In this document: one piece after another, positions 1 through 9,976 of the stretch
Layout: each line of letters starts with the position of its first letter
Position numbering within the stretch: position 1 is the first letter of the stretch
Assembly: GCA_013813765.1 (NCBI GenBank)
Contig: JACCRC010000208.1
Location: forward strand, 1-58,036
DNA: 58,036 bases
Reading direction: 5' to 3'
DNA from: Deltaproteobacteria bacterium
GTDB taxonomy: Bacteria; Myxococcota_A; Polyangia; Haliangiales; Haliangiaceae
Translations under genes and position numbers: made by a program
The notes under the pieces: model-generated
Told to the model about the DNA's origin: nothing
What the model saw: only the letters and a program-made list of their open reading frames with translations
Database searches by the model: none

Positions 1-498
1 CAGCACAAGCGCGCCGAGACGCAGCCCATCACGCTCGATGGCTTCGATGGTTAAGAGTGTGTGGTTGATGGTTCCGAGCCCTGCCCGAGCGACCACCAAT
101 ACGGGAAGTCCGATGATTCGAGCTAGACAGGAGGTATCGTGAGCTCGTGTCACCGGGACGCGCCATCCCCCAGCGGCCTCGACCAAGACGCGTTCAGCGC
201 ATCTGGCCCCGGATTGAAACTCTGACGCGATTCGGTCGAGGTCGATCTCGACTCCTTCAGCCTCAGACGCAACCCGCGGCGCGGCCGCAAGCCGGAACCG
301 ATACGTTCCACGGCGCACATCTCCAGAGGCCTCGGCTAACGCCATTTGGTCCTCGCCCCACTCGCCGGTCACCCCGGTTTCGATCGGCTTGAACGCGAAG
401 ACCTTCCGGCCCGCCTCGCGGGCCTTCCGCGCCAGCGCGCAGGTCACGAATGTCTTCCCGACCCCGGTGTCCGTCCCGGTGACGAAGAAGCCCTTCAT
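1..498 (-). CDS. bioD: Dethiobiotin synthetase BioD (3' end outside window)
   Basis: ATP-dependent carboxylation of 7,8-diaminopelargonate to dethiobiotin, the penultimate step of biotin synthesis, in the cytoplasm. The first 166 codons are present and the gene runs off the left edge. The N-terminus carries the P-loop GTDTGVGKT followed by the FKPIETG substrate segment; VEAAGGWRVPV and ARAGLGTINHT match the conserved internal BioD blocks. The ATG at 498 overlaps the bioA stop in an ATGA arrangement, so translation is coupled to bioA. The usual family length is about 220-240 residues, so roughly a quarter is missing here. Family identity is clear; completeness of the gene cannot be judged. Confidence 0.95.
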   Translation of the reverse strand, partial: MKGFFVTGTDTGVGKTFVTCALARKAREAGRKVFAFKPIETGVTGEWGEDQMALAEASGDVRRGTYRFRLAAAPRVASEAEGVEIDLDRIASEFQSGARCAERVLVEAAGGWRVPVTRAHDTSCLARIIGLPVLVVARAGLGTINHTLLTIEAIERDGLRLGALVL

Positions 499-1769
499 CC
501 GAGGGTCTCGCCGATCGCGGCGCTGGTCGCGGTCTCGAGCCGCTGGAGCTCGGGCGTCGAGATGCTGAGCGGCGGCATCCAGACGACGACATCGCCGAGG
601 TTCCGTAGGATGACCCCGTGCGATCGGATCCGATCGCAGACCTCGACCCCGAGCGCGCGACCTTCCATCGGAGCAAGCTCGATGCCGGCCATCAGCCCGC
701 ATTGGCGAACATCCCGCACGCCGGGCAGCCGAGCGATATGAGAGAGCGCCGCGGTCATTGCGTGGATCTGGCGCTGGGCGTTTGGAAGCGTCTCGCGCTG
801 GAGCAGGTCGAGCGACGCGAGTCCGACCGCGCATGCGAGCGGGTTCGCGGTGAACGTGTGGCCGTGGAAGAAGTGCCTCAGGTCGGTGCGCTTGCCGAGG
901 AACGCCGAATAGATCTCCTCGGTCGACAGCGTCGCGGCGAGCGGGAGATAACCGGCGGCGATGCCCTTTGCGAGGCAGAGGAAGTCCGGCGTGACGTCTT
1001 CCTGCTCGCACGCGAACATCGTCCCGGTGCGGCCGAACCCGGTCGCGACCTCGTCGACGATGAGGTGGACGCTGTAGTGACGGCAGAGCTCGGCGGCCTT
1101 CCCGAGGAAGCCGCTCGGGTGCACGAGCATTCCGGCCGCGCCCTGGACGAGGGGTTCCACGACCAACGCAGCGATCTCGTACGCGCGGTTCGAGAGCTCC
1201 CGCTCGAGCTGTTCGAGCGACGCCGCTCCATCGGACCCGGACGGAGATGGGATCGCGATGCTCTGTACGAGCAGCGGACCGAACACGCGATGGAAGAGAT
1301 CGATCCCTCCGACGCCAACGGCTCCGAGTGTATCGCCGTGATAAGCGTCGCCGAGCCGCACGAACTTCTGCTTCGCGGATCGGCCGCGGAGCTGCCAGTA
1401 CTGGAACGACTGCTTGAGAGCGATCTCGACCGCCGTCGATCCCGAGTCCGAGTAGAACACGCGCGTCAGTCCTTTCGGCGCGACGTCGATCAACGCAGCC
1501 GCGAGTCGGATCCCCGGCTCGTGCGTCAGCCCGAGGAACGTCGAGTGCGCGAGCTTCGAGGCTTGATCCGCGAGCGCGCGATCGAGCGCCGGATGCCGAT
1601 GACCGTGGACGTTGCACCAGAGCGAGCTGACTCCATCGATGTATCGCTTGCCGTGCTCGTCGATCAGGAACGAGCCGTCCCCGCCCGCGATCACCAGAGG
1701 CGTCCACTCGGCCTGCTGTGTGAACGGGTGCCACAGCACTCGCCGGTCGAGATCCGAGAGCTCACTCAT
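495..1769 (-). CDS. bioA: Adenosylmethionine-8-amino-7-oxononanoate aminotransferase BioA
   Basis: PLP-dependent transamination of 8-amino-7-oxononanoate (KAPA) to 7,8-diaminopelargonate with S-adenosylmethionine as amino donor. The class-III aminotransferase pattern is seen: LWHPFTQ at the N-terminus (typical of BioA), DEVATGFGRTG around the cofactor aspartate, and the Schiff-base lysine in FLCLAKGIAAGY. An open frame extends nine codons further upstream, but ATG 1769 was chosen because it lies one base past the bioF stop and is preceded by GAAGG at good spacing. The 424-residue length is usual for BioA. It is the middle gene of bioF-bioA-bioD. Confidence 0.96.
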   Translation of the reverse strand: MSELSDLDRRVLWHPFTQQAEWTPLVIAGGDGSFLIDEHGKRYIDGVSSLWCNVHGHRHPALDRALADQASKLAHSTFLGLTHEPGIRLAAALIDVAPKGLTRVFYSDSGSTAVEIALKQSFQYWQLRGRSAKQKFVRLGDAYHGDTLGAVGVGGIDLFHRVFGPLLVQSIAIPSPSGSDGAASLEQLERELSNRAYEIAALVVEPLVQGAAGMLVHPSGFLGKAAELCRHYSVHLIVDEVATGFGRTGTMFACEQEDVTPDFLCLAKGIAAGYLPLAATLSTEEIYSAFLGKRTDLRHFFHGHTFTANPLACAVGLASLDLLQRETLPNAQRQIHAMTAALSHIARLPGVRDVRQCGLMAGIELAPMEGRALGVEVCDRIRSHGVILRNLGDVVVWMPPLSISTPELQRLETATSAAIGETLG

Positions 1770-1770
1770 A

Positions 1771-2928
1771 TCAACCTTCGTGACGCATCGCGTCATTCAA
1801 CACTCGACCTGCGTTCTCCACCTGCTGCAGAGTGTGGCCAGACGCGAGGCTGACTCTCAACCGCGCTGTTCCGGTCGGGACCGTCGGTGGTCGGATGCCC
1901 TGCACGAAGACCTTCTGTTCGAGCAGCCGAGCCGACGCTCGCATGACCTGTCGGTCGTCGCCGATCACGATCGGAGCGATCGCGCTGTCCAGAAACCCAC
2001 CCGCGGATGGCACCAGCTCGCGCAACATGCGTGCGTTTCGACGGAGCGTGCTTCGACGTTGGTCCCCTTCGCTGCTGCGCACGATCTCGAGCGCCGCGCG
2101 CGTCGCAGCCGGGATCGATGGCGGCAGTGCCGTCGAGAACACGAACGGCCGCGCGCGATTCCACAACAGATCAGCGATCGCGTTCGTCGTCGCCGCGAAC
2201 GCGCCGAACGTTCCGAGCGCCTTGCCAAACGTTCCAACGAGCACATCCGGAATGACCTCCGCAGCGGCACACAGTCCCCTGCCCTGCTCGCCGTGCACTC
2301 CGATCGCATGCGCTTCGTCGACGATCAGCACCGCGTCGTAACGATCCGCGAGCGCGCGCAGCGCTGATAGATCCGCGATGTCGCCGTCCATCGAGAACAG
2401 GGACTCCGTCACGATCAGTCGCCGCCGCCCACCACCCGCGGACAGCATCGCCTCCAGCGCGCGCAGGTCGCGGTGCGGAAACACCTCGATGGATGCTCGC
2501 GACAGCCGGCACCCATCGATGATGCTCGCGTGGTTCAGCTGGTCGGAGAACACGCGATCTCCGGCGCCCGCGAGCACGCTCAGCACGCCGACGTTCGCCG
2601 CGTAACCGGTGTTGAACAGACGGACGCCACCGCAGCGCAGCCAGTCCTCGACCTCGCGCTCCAGCGCGACGTGACTGTCCTGTGTCCCGGTGATCAACCG
2701 CGACGCACCTGCCCCCATGCCCTCGCGATCGAGCGCGCCTTTCGCAGCCGCTGCAAGCCTCGAGTCACCGGCGAGCGACAGGTAATCATTCGACGCGAAG
2801 CAGTCGACCTCGATGCCGTCGATCACGCACGTCGGACCCTGCAGTCCGGACACGACGCGCGGAACGCGGAGCCGACCCTGCGCCTCGAGGGCGGCGAGCT
2901 CGTCGCGTGCATCGTCGTCGAGGGACAC
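1771..2928 (-). CDS. bioF: 8-amino-7-oxononanoate synthase BioF
   Basis: Condenses a pimeloyl thioester with alanine to give KAPA, the first ring-carbon-committed step of biotin synthesis; PLP enzyme of the alpha-oxoamine synthase family. Visible family blocks are DCFASNDYLSLAGD near residue 40, the DEAHAIGVHGEQGRG cofactor loop and the lysine-bearing VGTFGKALGTFGAF. The start is GTG at 2928, giving 385 residues, normal for the family. It is the first gene of the bio operon on this strand and faces the divergent secreted-protein gene at 3037; the roughly 108 bp between them must hold both promoters, though no clear sigma-70 pair was recognised. No bioB or bioC is in the window. Confidence 0.96.
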   Translation of the reverse strand: MSLDDDARDELAALEAQGRLRVPRVVSGLQGPTCVIDGIEVDCFASNDYLSLAGDSRLAAAAKGALDREGMGAGASRLITGTQDSHVALEREVEDWLRCGGVRLFNTGYAANVGVLSVLAGAGDRVFSDQLNHASIIDGCRLSRASIEVFPHRDLRALEAMLSAGGGRRRLIVTESLFSMDGDIADLSALRALADRYDAVLIVDEAHAIGVHGEQGRGLCAAAEVIPDVLVGTFGKALGTFGAFAATTNAIADLLWNRARPFVFSTALPPSIPAATRAALEIVRSSEGDQRRSTLRRNARMLRELVPSAGGFLDSAIAPIVIGDDRQVMRASARLLEQKVFVQGIRPPTVPTGTARLRVSLASGHTLQQVENAGRVLNDAMRHEG

Positions 2929-3036
2929 GGCGGCGGACCATAGCCCACGAGTTCGCGAAGATCGACACCCGCATCGCGGCCGCCGGCTGGTTCAAAAGTG
3001 CCGACACCTCGATGGCGCGCGACGACACAGGAGGGC

Positions 3037-3396
3037 ATGCGGACCTTGCTTGCGCTCGGAATCCTCACGACCTCGATTGCTACTGCCGCTCCCGCGATCA
3101 CGGTGTCCACCACGCGTCGGGCGCTCACCACCGAACCGGCCCCACCCACGCCCATCCTCACGCGTCGGACGGCGCCGCCAGCCACCGCGATCATCGACGT
3201 CATTGCCGCGAGTGACCTGTGCGCCGGCGGATGGAGCGCGGCCGTCAACAAGGGAGTGATCGAGCTCGGACAGACCGCCGATCGCACGCGAGTCGTCGCC
3301 GGCACCTGCGCGATGCGCCTGACGATCCGCAACCTGCCTGCAGGCACATGGGAGCTGCGCCTCGGCGCAGCTCCGGTCACCGCGACACTTCGCTGA
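3037..3396 (+). CDS. Small secreted protein of unknown function
   Basis: A 119-residue protein beginning with a Sec-type signal peptide (MRTLLALGILTTSIATAAPA, cleavage likely after AAPA), followed by a Thr/Pro-rich spacer and a compact domain with two cysteines (DLCAGGW and GTCAMRL) that could form one disulfide outside the cytoplasm. A GGAGG ribosome site lies just before ATG 3037; the frame is open 13 codons further upstream, but that extension would bury the signal peptide. It is convergent with mnmE, with the two stop codons abutting (3394-3396 and 3397-3399). I do not recognise a family, and the function is unknown. Confidence 0.72.
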   Translation: MRTLLALGILTTSIATAAPAITVSTTRRALTTEPAPPTPILTRRTAPPATAIIDVIAASDLCAGGWSAAVNKGVIELGQTADRTRVVAGTCAMRLTIRNLPAGTWELRLGAAPVTATLR

Positions 3397-4722
3397 TCAC
3401 TTCCCGATACAAAACCGGGCGAACAGCTCGTCGAGCACGCGGTCCCCGACCTCGATGCCCCGCAGCTGCGCGAGCTGCTGCGTCGCCTGGCGCAGCTCGA
3501 CCGCCACGATCTCCGGCGGGCACTTCTCCGCGCGCGCCGCGAGCGCTGCCGCGAACGAATCGCGAGCGCCCGCCGCGAGCGCCTGCTGCCGCGCGGTCGT
3601 GACGAGTGGCTGCTCCGCGCCTTCGCGATCCGCCACGCCGGCAACCGCGAGCACACGTGCCTTCAGCTCCGCGAGCCCCTGCCCGTTCGACGCCGAGGTC
3701 ACGAGCGCATCGCGCGGATCTCCACCGAGGTCGCCTTTGCTCTTCACGATCACCGCGCGCTCGGCGAACCGCGCCCCGTCATCCCACGCCGAGGTTCCGT
3801 CGTTGACGACCACCACCACGTCCGCGGACTGCACCCGAGCTTCGCCGAGCTCGATTCCTCGTTGCTCGACGGGATCCGTCGTCGCCCGCGTCCCGGCGGT
3901 ATCGATCAACGTCACCGCGACGCCGTCCCACACGTCGGACACCTCGAGCCAGTCACGGGTCGTGCCGGGATCCGGTGCGACCAGCGCACGCTCCTTGCCG
4001 ACCAGCGCGTTGAGCAGCGACGACTTCCCGACGTTGACCGGCCCCACGAGTGCGATCGAGATCCCCTTCGTCACCGCACGCCCGTGGCGAAAACCGTCCG
4101 CGAGCCGCGCGCAGCCATCGCGCAGGGCACACAGCTCGCTGTCGATCCACGCGTCGCTCGACGGCTCGACGTCCTCCTCCGGGAAGTCGATCCACCCCTC
4201 GACCTCGGCGAGCTGTGCGAGCGCACTCTTCTCGAGATCCGCGATCTCGCCGCCGAGCTTTCCGCCGAGGTTTGCCTGTGCGAGCCGCCACGCTCGCTCG
4301 CTCCCCGCGTGGATCACCTCGAGCAGCGCCTCGGCGCGCAGCAGATCTAGCTTGCCGTTCGCTACTGCTCGCCGCGTGAACTCGCCCGGCTCCGCCACGC
4401 GCGCGCCCCGGCCGACGACCGAGGCCAGCAGCGCACCGAGGTTGAGCGTGCCGCCGTGGCCCTGAAGCTCGGCGACGTCCTCCCCGGTGAACGATGCCGG
4501 CGCTCGCATCGCGAACGCGAGCACCTGATCGACCGGCATGCCCGCGGCGTCTCGCACCCAGCCGAGCCGGACGGTCCGGTCGAGGGAGACCGCAGTGATC
4601 CCGAGCGCGGCAGCGGCGATCTCGATCGCGCGCGGTCCGCTCAGGCGAATGATCCCGACGCCACCGGCTCCCGCTGCCGTTGCAATGGCAGCGATGGTGT
4701 CGTCAGTCGGGTGGATCGTCAC
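3397..4722 (-). CDS. mnmE: tRNA-modifying GTPase MnmE (TrmE)
   Basis: With MnmG it installs the 5-carboxymethylaminomethyl or related group on U34 of tRNAs reading split codon boxes; cytoplasmic, potassium-dependent GTPase. Seen: the N-terminal tetrahydrofolate-binding region (DTIAAIATAAGAGGVGIIRL), the G domain P-loop GPVNVGKSSLLNAL, the G3 motif DTAGTR, and the diagnostic C-terminal CIGK. Length 441 is normal. The ATG overlaps the jag stop by ATGA at 4719-4722, making it the last gene of the rpmH-to-mnmE operon. mnmG is often adjacent in proteobacteria but is not found in this window. Confidence 0.96.
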   Translation of the reverse strand: MTIHPTDDTIAAIATAAGAGGVGIIRLSGPRAIEIAAAALGITAVSLDRTVRLGWVRDAAGMPVDQVLAFAMRAPASFTGEDVAELQGHGGTLNLGALLASVVGRGARVAEPGEFTRRAVANGKLDLLRAEALLEVIHAGSERAWRLAQANLGGKLGGEIADLEKSALAQLAEVEGWIDFPEEDVEPSSDAWIDSELCALRDGCARLADGFRHGRAVTKGISIALVGPVNVGKSSLLNALVGKERALVAPDPGTTRDWLEVSDVWDGVAVTLIDTAGTRATTDPVEQRGIELGEARVQSADVVVVVNDGTSAWDDGARFAERAVIVKSKGDLGGDPRDALVTSASNGQGLAELKARVLAVAGVADREGAEQPLVTTARQQALAAGARDSFAAALAARAEKCPPEIVAVELRQATQQLAQLRGIEVGDRVLDELFARFCIGK

Positions 4723-5222
4723 TCCGCGGGGGCGGGGACGATGAGGATGTGGCGGTCCTCGCCCTCACCCTCGCTGCGCGTCGTCAGGCCGGCGATCTCG
4801 GAGATCGCCATGTGGACGATGCGCCGGTCGTGCGCCGTCATCGGCTGCAGCTCGACGATCTGCTTCGTCTCGAGCGCCTTCGCGGCCATCTTCTGGCCAA
4901 TCGCGCGCAGGCGTTCGATCTGCTTGTCGCGGAAGCCGCCTGCATCGACGACGAGCGGCTTCGTCTTGTCGCCCGTGCGATCGCGATAGACGACCTTGTT
5001 GACGAGGTGCTGGAGCGCATCCATCACGACGCCACGGCGGCCGATCACCAGCTCCGTGTCCTTCGTCTGGATCTCGAGCGTGGTGCGCTCCTTGTCGTCC
5101 TTGATGTCGATATCCGCGGGGATGCCCATGCGCTCGAGGACGCCGAGCAGAAACTCGCTCGCCTTCTCGGCCAGATCTTCACGTTCAGAGCTAGCAGCAG
5201 TACTGGTCACAGATGCCTCCAT
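4719..5222 (-). CDS. jag: KH-R3H RNA-binding protein Jag/KhpB
   Basis: A single-strand RNA-binding protein conserved next to yidC. A KH-type segment contains VIGRRGVVMDALQHLVNKV, followed by an R3H domain whose RxxxH core is seen in MTAHDRRIVHMAI. At 167 residues it lacks the N-terminal Jag_N domain found in longer Firmicutes members, leaving only about 30 residues before the KH fold. The C-terminal segment GEGEDRHILIVPAP matches the conserved R3H tail. It starts 2 nt after the yidC stop and overlaps mnmE by 4 nt. The role in cell-wall or RNA regulation is known only from other bacteria and is inferred here. Confidence 0.92.
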   Translation of the reverse strand: MEASVTSTAASSEREDLAEKASEFLLGVLERMGIPADIDIKDDKERTTLEIQTKDTELVIGRRGVVMDALQHLVNKVVYRDRTGDKTKPLVVDAGGFRDKQIERLRAIGQKMAAKALETKQIVELQPMTAHDRRIVHMAISEIAGLTTRSEGEGEDRHILIVPAPAE

Positions 5223-5224
5223 AC

Positions 5225-7144
5225 CTACCTCCTCCGCTTCTTCTTCTTGCGCGGACGAGGCGTTGCAGACGTCGACGAAGCAGCCGCTTCTGCGGGCGCC
5301 CCGTCGTCGTCCTCGTCACTGGTGGATTCGACCGACTCGACGTCGATCACGGGCTTCGCCGACTTCGGCGCGCCGTTCTTCGCTGATGACGACCCCTTGG
5401 TCGTCGCCTTCTCGGCCGCGGCCTTCGCCGCCTCGACCGCTTCCTGGTTCGCCTTCATCTTCGCGACGAGCTCCAGGCTCTTCTTGTCGTACTTGTTCAT
5501 CCAGATCGAGTGCAGCGCCGAGAGGCACGTGTTCGTGAAGATGTAGAGCGTGAGGCCAGCCGGGAAGAAGAACGACATCACGCCGAACATCAGCGGCATG
5601 CCGTACATGATCATCTTCTGCTGTCCCGACGTTCCGGTCTGCGGCGTCAGGCGCGCCTGCAGGAACATCGTGACCATCAGGATGATCGGGAGGATCTTGT
5701 ACGGATCCGGCGCCGTGAGGTCGTCGATCCAGCCCGGGATGAACGGCTGCTGGTAGAGCTCGCCGGCCGACGACAGCATGCGGTAGAGCGCGAGCCAGAT
5801 CGGCATCTGCATCAGGATCGGCAGACACCCGGCGATCGGATTGACGTTGTGCGTCTTGTAGAGCGCCATCGTCTCCGCCTGGAGGCGCTGGCGGTCGTTC
5901 TTGTACTTCTCCTGCAGCGCCTTCATCTGCGGCGTGAGGGCGGCCATCGCCTTCATCGACCGCATCGACTTCGTCGTCCAGTACAGCGTCGCGGCCTTGA
6001 CGAGGAACGTCAGCAGGATGATCGCGATGCCCCAGTTCCCGAACGCCGAGTAGAACTGCTGCAAGAGCCACAGCAGCGGCTTGCCGATGAAACCGAACCA
6101 GCCGAGATCGATCGTCTCCTTGAAGCCGGGAGAGGGCTTGAACTCGGTCGCCGCGTCCGCGCGATCCAGGCTCGTGTAGTTCTTCGGGCCGAGATAGCCG
6201 ACGATCTCGCGGACGATCGGCTTGTCGCCCTGCTTCATCTGCAGCGCGGGCACGTACAGCAGGTCCGAGCGCATGAGGCCCTTCGGATCCTCGGGGAACG
6301 TATACTTCTCGACGGTGTACTCGTTCGCGATAGCCGGCTTCGGGGCATAGACCCCGAGCAGGTACGGATGCTCGAAGCCCGCCCAGATGACGGCGGGCTC
6401 GTAGCGCGGCCACTCGATCACATCCGTGACCGGCGTGTGGAGGATCTCGTCACCGGAGTACGACGAGCTGAACCACGCGCGCGCCATCGACTGGCTCGAC
6501 TCGCCGTCCTCGGCCTTCGCGGGGTCCTGGAACGCGAACGCAGAGACCGCGAGCTGCTGCGTCGCGATCTTGCCGGCGGGCACCTTCACGTTCGCCGTCA
6601 CGACCATCCGCACGAGGAACGTGTCGGGGAGGACCGTGAACAGCTTCTCGATGTCGATGAGCTCGGTCGAGAGCGTGTACTTGACCTGCGTGTCGGAGAC
6701 CTTCGTTCCCGTCCACTCGGCGTTGCGCGGCAGGGCGTACGTCGACTTCGCGAAATCGACGAGGAACGCGCCGGTGCCGGGCAGCCCCGGGAGCATCTCG
6801 CCCTTCGTCTGGTCGCGCTCGAAGCGCGGATCGGCGAGCTTGAACGAGACGAGCGCGCCGCCGTAGCTCGAGAACGTCGCGGTGAACTTGCCCGCGAACG
6901 CCATCACGATCTTCTGCTCGGCACCACGCGGCGCCTCGGCAGTCGAGCTCGGCGACGCCGGCGACGGCTCGGTGGACTTGCCGACCTCCGACGCCGGCGC
7001 GACCGGACCAGCGACCGCCGCAGAGCCCGAGCCTGCTTCTGGCTTCGGGTCTTCCTCTTTGGGACCCCAGAACTTGTTCCAGACGAGCATGAAGCCGAGC
7101 GCGAGCGCGACGGCGAGCAGCAGCCGCTTTCCTTGATCTTGCAT
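5225..7144 (-). CDS. yidC: Membrane protein insertase YidC
   Basis: Inserts and folds inner-membrane proteins alone or with SecYEG. The 639-residue layout is the Gram-negative type: an N-terminal transmembrane helix (about residues 5-24), a Pro/Ala/Ser-rich linker, a large periplasmic beta domain (about 80-340), then the conserved 60KD_IMP core with [15 protein letters not shown], the positively charged cytoplasmic hairpin ([11 protein letters not shown] region) and [16 protein letters not shown]. The tail is Lys/Arg-rich ([11 protein letters not shown]), as expected for a ribosome-contacting extension. It abuts yidD (stop 7145) and precedes jag, so protein-insertion genes are co-transcribed with rpmH and rnpA. 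Confidence 0.97.
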   Translation of the reverse strand: MQDQGKRLLLAVALALGFMLVWNKFWGPKEEDPKPEAGSGSAAVAGPVAPASEVGKSTEPSPASPSSTAEAPRGAEQKIVMAFAGKFTATFSSYGGALVSFKLADPRFERDQTKGEMLPGLPGTGAFLVDFAKSTYALPRNAEWTGTKVSDTQVKYTLSTELIDIEKLFTVLPDTFLVRMVVTANVKVPAGKIATQQLAVSAFAFQDPAKAEDGESSQSMARAWFSSSYSGDEILHTPVTDVIEWPRYEPAVIWAGFEHPYLLGVYAPKPAIANEYTVEKYTFPEDPKGLMRSDLLYVPALQMKQGDKPIVREIVGYLGPKNYTSLDRADAATEFKPSPGFKETIDLGWFGFIGKPLLWLLQQFYSAFGNWGIAIILLTFLVKAATLYWTTKSMRSMKAMAALTPQMKALQEKYKNDRQRLQAETMALYKTHNVNPIAGCLPILMQMPIWLALYRMLSSAGELYQQPFIPGWIDDLTAPDPYKILPIILMVTMFLQARLTPQTGTSGQQKMIMYGMPLMFGVMSFFFPAGLTLYIFTNTCLSALHSIWMNKYDKKSLELVAKMKANQEAVEAAKAAAEKATTKGSSSAKNGAPKSAKPVIDVESVESTSDEDDDGAPAEAAASSTSATPRPRKKKKRRR

Positions 7145-7414
7145 CTAGTGCTGCTCCTCGCAGACGTGGCCCGACGAGCCGATGCTCACCGGGTGATAGC
7201 CGCCGTGAAACAGCGGATTGCAGCGCAGGATGCGACCGACAGCCATCGCACCACCGACGACGACGCCTCGCTGCTGGACCGCATCGAGTGCGTACTCGGA
7301 GCAGGTCGGCAGGTAGATACAGCTCGGCGCGCCCTTCATCGGGGAGAGCACGCGTCGATAGAACCGCACCGGCATCAGCACGATGGAGATCAGGAGCCGG
7401 TGGAGTTTGGTCAT
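7145..7414 (-). CDS. yidD: Membrane protein insertion efficiency factor YidD
   Basis: Small membrane-associated helper that improves YidC-dependent insertion. The family core is complete: FYRRVLSP, CIYLPTCSEYALDAV with its two conserved cysteines, GRILRCNPLFHGGYHPV. The 89-residue length is usual. Its ATG at 7414 overlaps the end of rnpA by 4 nt and its stop directly precedes the yidC start, so it is translationally coupled on both sides. Confidence 0.95.
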   Translation of the reverse strand: MTKLHRLLISIVLMPVRFYRRVLSPMKGAPSCIYLPTCSEYALDAVQQRGVVVGGAMAVGRILRCNPLFHGGYHPVSIGSSGHVCEEQH

Positions 7415-7767
7415 GAAAGGTGCCGCAGGATCTTCGTCAGATCAGGCGCGAAGTCGCTCGGGTGAAGCTGCCGCGCCGCCGAGTCCTTGGCAACCAGGAC
7501 CATGTCCCAGCCTGTAGGCACCCAACCATTCGTGCGCAACCACTCTCGCAATAACCGCCGGATCCGATTTCGAACGACCGCGTTCCCCACTTTCTTGGTG
7601 ACCGTGATGCCGAGCCGTCCGACGAGGTCGGGGGCAGGGCGTTTTCGAGCGATCGCGAGCACGTGGCGACCATGCAGCTTCGTACCGTCGGATTGAACCG
7701 CGAGGTACTCGGCGCGTTGTCGCAGCCGGGCTTCCTTGGAGATTCCAAGGGGAGCTCGGCCTGCCAC
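7411..7767 (-). CDS. rnpA: Ribonuclease P protein component RnpA
   Basis: Protein subunit that helps the RNase P ribozyme remove 5' leaders from pre-tRNAs. The RNase P signature is intact in NAVVRNRIRRLLREWLR, preceded by the central GRLGITVTKKVG strand. The GTG at 7767, two bases after the rpmH stop, was chosen (118 residues). The same frame is open a further 25 codons back into rpmH, with another possible start at 7842, which would give an Arg/Ser-rich extension of 143 residues in total. The purine-rich end of rpmH could serve as the ribosome site for GTG 7767. Start confidence is moderate; identity is firm. Confidence 0.92.
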   Translation of the reverse strand: MAGRAPLGISKEARLRQRAEYLAVQSDGTKLHGRHVLAIARKRPAPDLVGRLGITVTKKVGNAVVRNRIRRLLREWLRTNGWVPTGWDMVLVAKDSAARQLHPSDFAPDLTKILRHLS

Positions 7768-7768
7768 G

Positions 7769-7921
7769 CTACTTCTTCGCGGCGGTGACCGAGATGCGCT
7801 TGCGACCCTTTGCGCGACGGCGGCGAAGGACTTCGCGACCACCCCGGGTCTTCTTGCGGGCGCGGAACCCGTGGGTGCGCTTGCGGCTCTTGTTGTGCGG
7901 CTGATAAGTACGCTTCGACAC
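7769..7921 (-). CDS. rpmH: 50S ribosomal protein L34
   Basis: Fifty-residue basic protein of the large ribosomal subunit. Reading from GTG 7921 gives the canonical [18 protein letters not shown] opening and the ARKKTRGG core, ending ISVTAAKK before TAG. The usual length is 44-52 residues. The initiator is GTG rather than the common ATG. It is the first gene of the leftward operon rpmH-rnpA-yidD-yidC-jag-mnmE and lies 38 nt downstream of the -10 box at 7959-7964. Confidence 0.96.
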   Translation of the reverse strand: MSKRTYQPHNKSRKRTHGFRARKKTRGGREVLRRRRAKGRKRISVTAAKK

Positions 7922-7958
7922 AGTTCGTCTCCGGGTCCGGGGCTACAGCGAGGGGGGA

Positions 7959-7987
7959 TCGATACGCAAAGGCCGCTTGGAAGTCAA
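7959..7987 (-). promoter_or_regulatory. Sigma-70-type promoter for the rpmH-rnpA-yidC operon
   Basis: On the minus strand TTGACT (7982-7987) is followed after exactly 17 bp by TATCGA (7959-7964). This is a strong match to the vegetative consensus, in the expected place upstream of rpmH. Transcription would start near 7952, leaving a leader of about 30 nt. Confidence 0.7.
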
Positions 7988-8122
7988 GGCGCGCTCGTTC
8001 TCCGACGAGGATCTGTGCTCCGAGAATTGTGGCGGTTTGGCTGCCGTCCGGAGTTCACTTGGCGACGTTTTTGGCTTGCGCGGCGAATTTGGAAGCTGCT
8101 ACCAACGCACGGTTTCCTCGCC

Positions 8123-8177
8123 TGTGGACAACCCTAGGGGCTGGCCGCGGGAGAGAACCAGAGGTCCCTGTGGATAA
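8123..8177. promoter_or_regulatory. DnaA boxes upstream of dnaA
   Basis: Two 9-mers in the same orientation lie 46 bp apart: TGTGGACAA at 8123-8131 (reverse complement TTGTCCACA, one mismatch to TTATCCACA) and TGTGGATAA at 8169-8177 (reverse complement a perfect TTATCCACA). They sit between the rpmH promoter and the dnaA start and probably mediate dnaA autoregulation or form an outlying part of the origin. The rest of the 7988-8259 stretch shows no gene; a clear dnaA promoter was not recognised. Confidence 0.75.
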
Positions 8178-8259
8178 CCTCTGGATTGCCTGACGTTTGC
8201 CTGTGAATCGTGACCCACAAATATATGAATACGCAGGACAAAGTCCTGGAGACAGGGGA

Positions 8260-9702
<1,443 letters not shown>

Positions 9703-9976
9703 CGAGCGTTGTGCGTAACCCTGTGCCGCAGCTGTGGCGTGCGTGTGGATCAATTCCTCGTCGGAGTTGCCCACAGGTTTGCTGCATGCCATCCACCGGG
9801 GGACGCCCATGATCCGCGGGGTGTCAGACGACACAATTAGTCTGGCTCCGCACGGGGTTGTCGAGCTATGCACAGCGTCCACAGCCCCTTCTTATTCCTA
9901 TTACTAAAAGATCTAAGATCTCTTCTAAAGATAAAGAGAGAGACGAAGAACGACCGTTACGAAGGTTGAGGACGAC
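9703..9976. other. Probable oriC (dnaA-dnaN intergenic region)
   Basis: This 274 bp gap holds DnaA-box-like 9-mers: TGTGGATCA at 9744-9752 (one mismatch, reverse), TTGCCCACA at 9767-9775 (two mismatches), and two immediately adjacent forward boxes CTATGCACA (9866-9874) and GCGTCCACA (9875-9883). The tandem pair is followed by a short GC block (9884-9888), then in-register triplets TTC TTA TTC CTA TTA CTA (9889-9906), resembling the DnaA-trio element of bacterial unwinding sites. After that comes about 45 bp of unusually AT-rich DNA with repeated AAGAT and AGATCT words. The box-GC-trio-AT order is what a basal unwinding system looks like. Confidence 0.75.

Noticed and set aside
5510..7465. Long plus-strand frame antisense to yidC (and similar long frames opposite uvrB, pepA and the giant TPR gene)
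   Set aside because: Arg/Leu/Asp/Glu-rich sequence typical of the antisense frame in high-GC genes; no homology or start signals, while yidC on the other strand is unambiguous.
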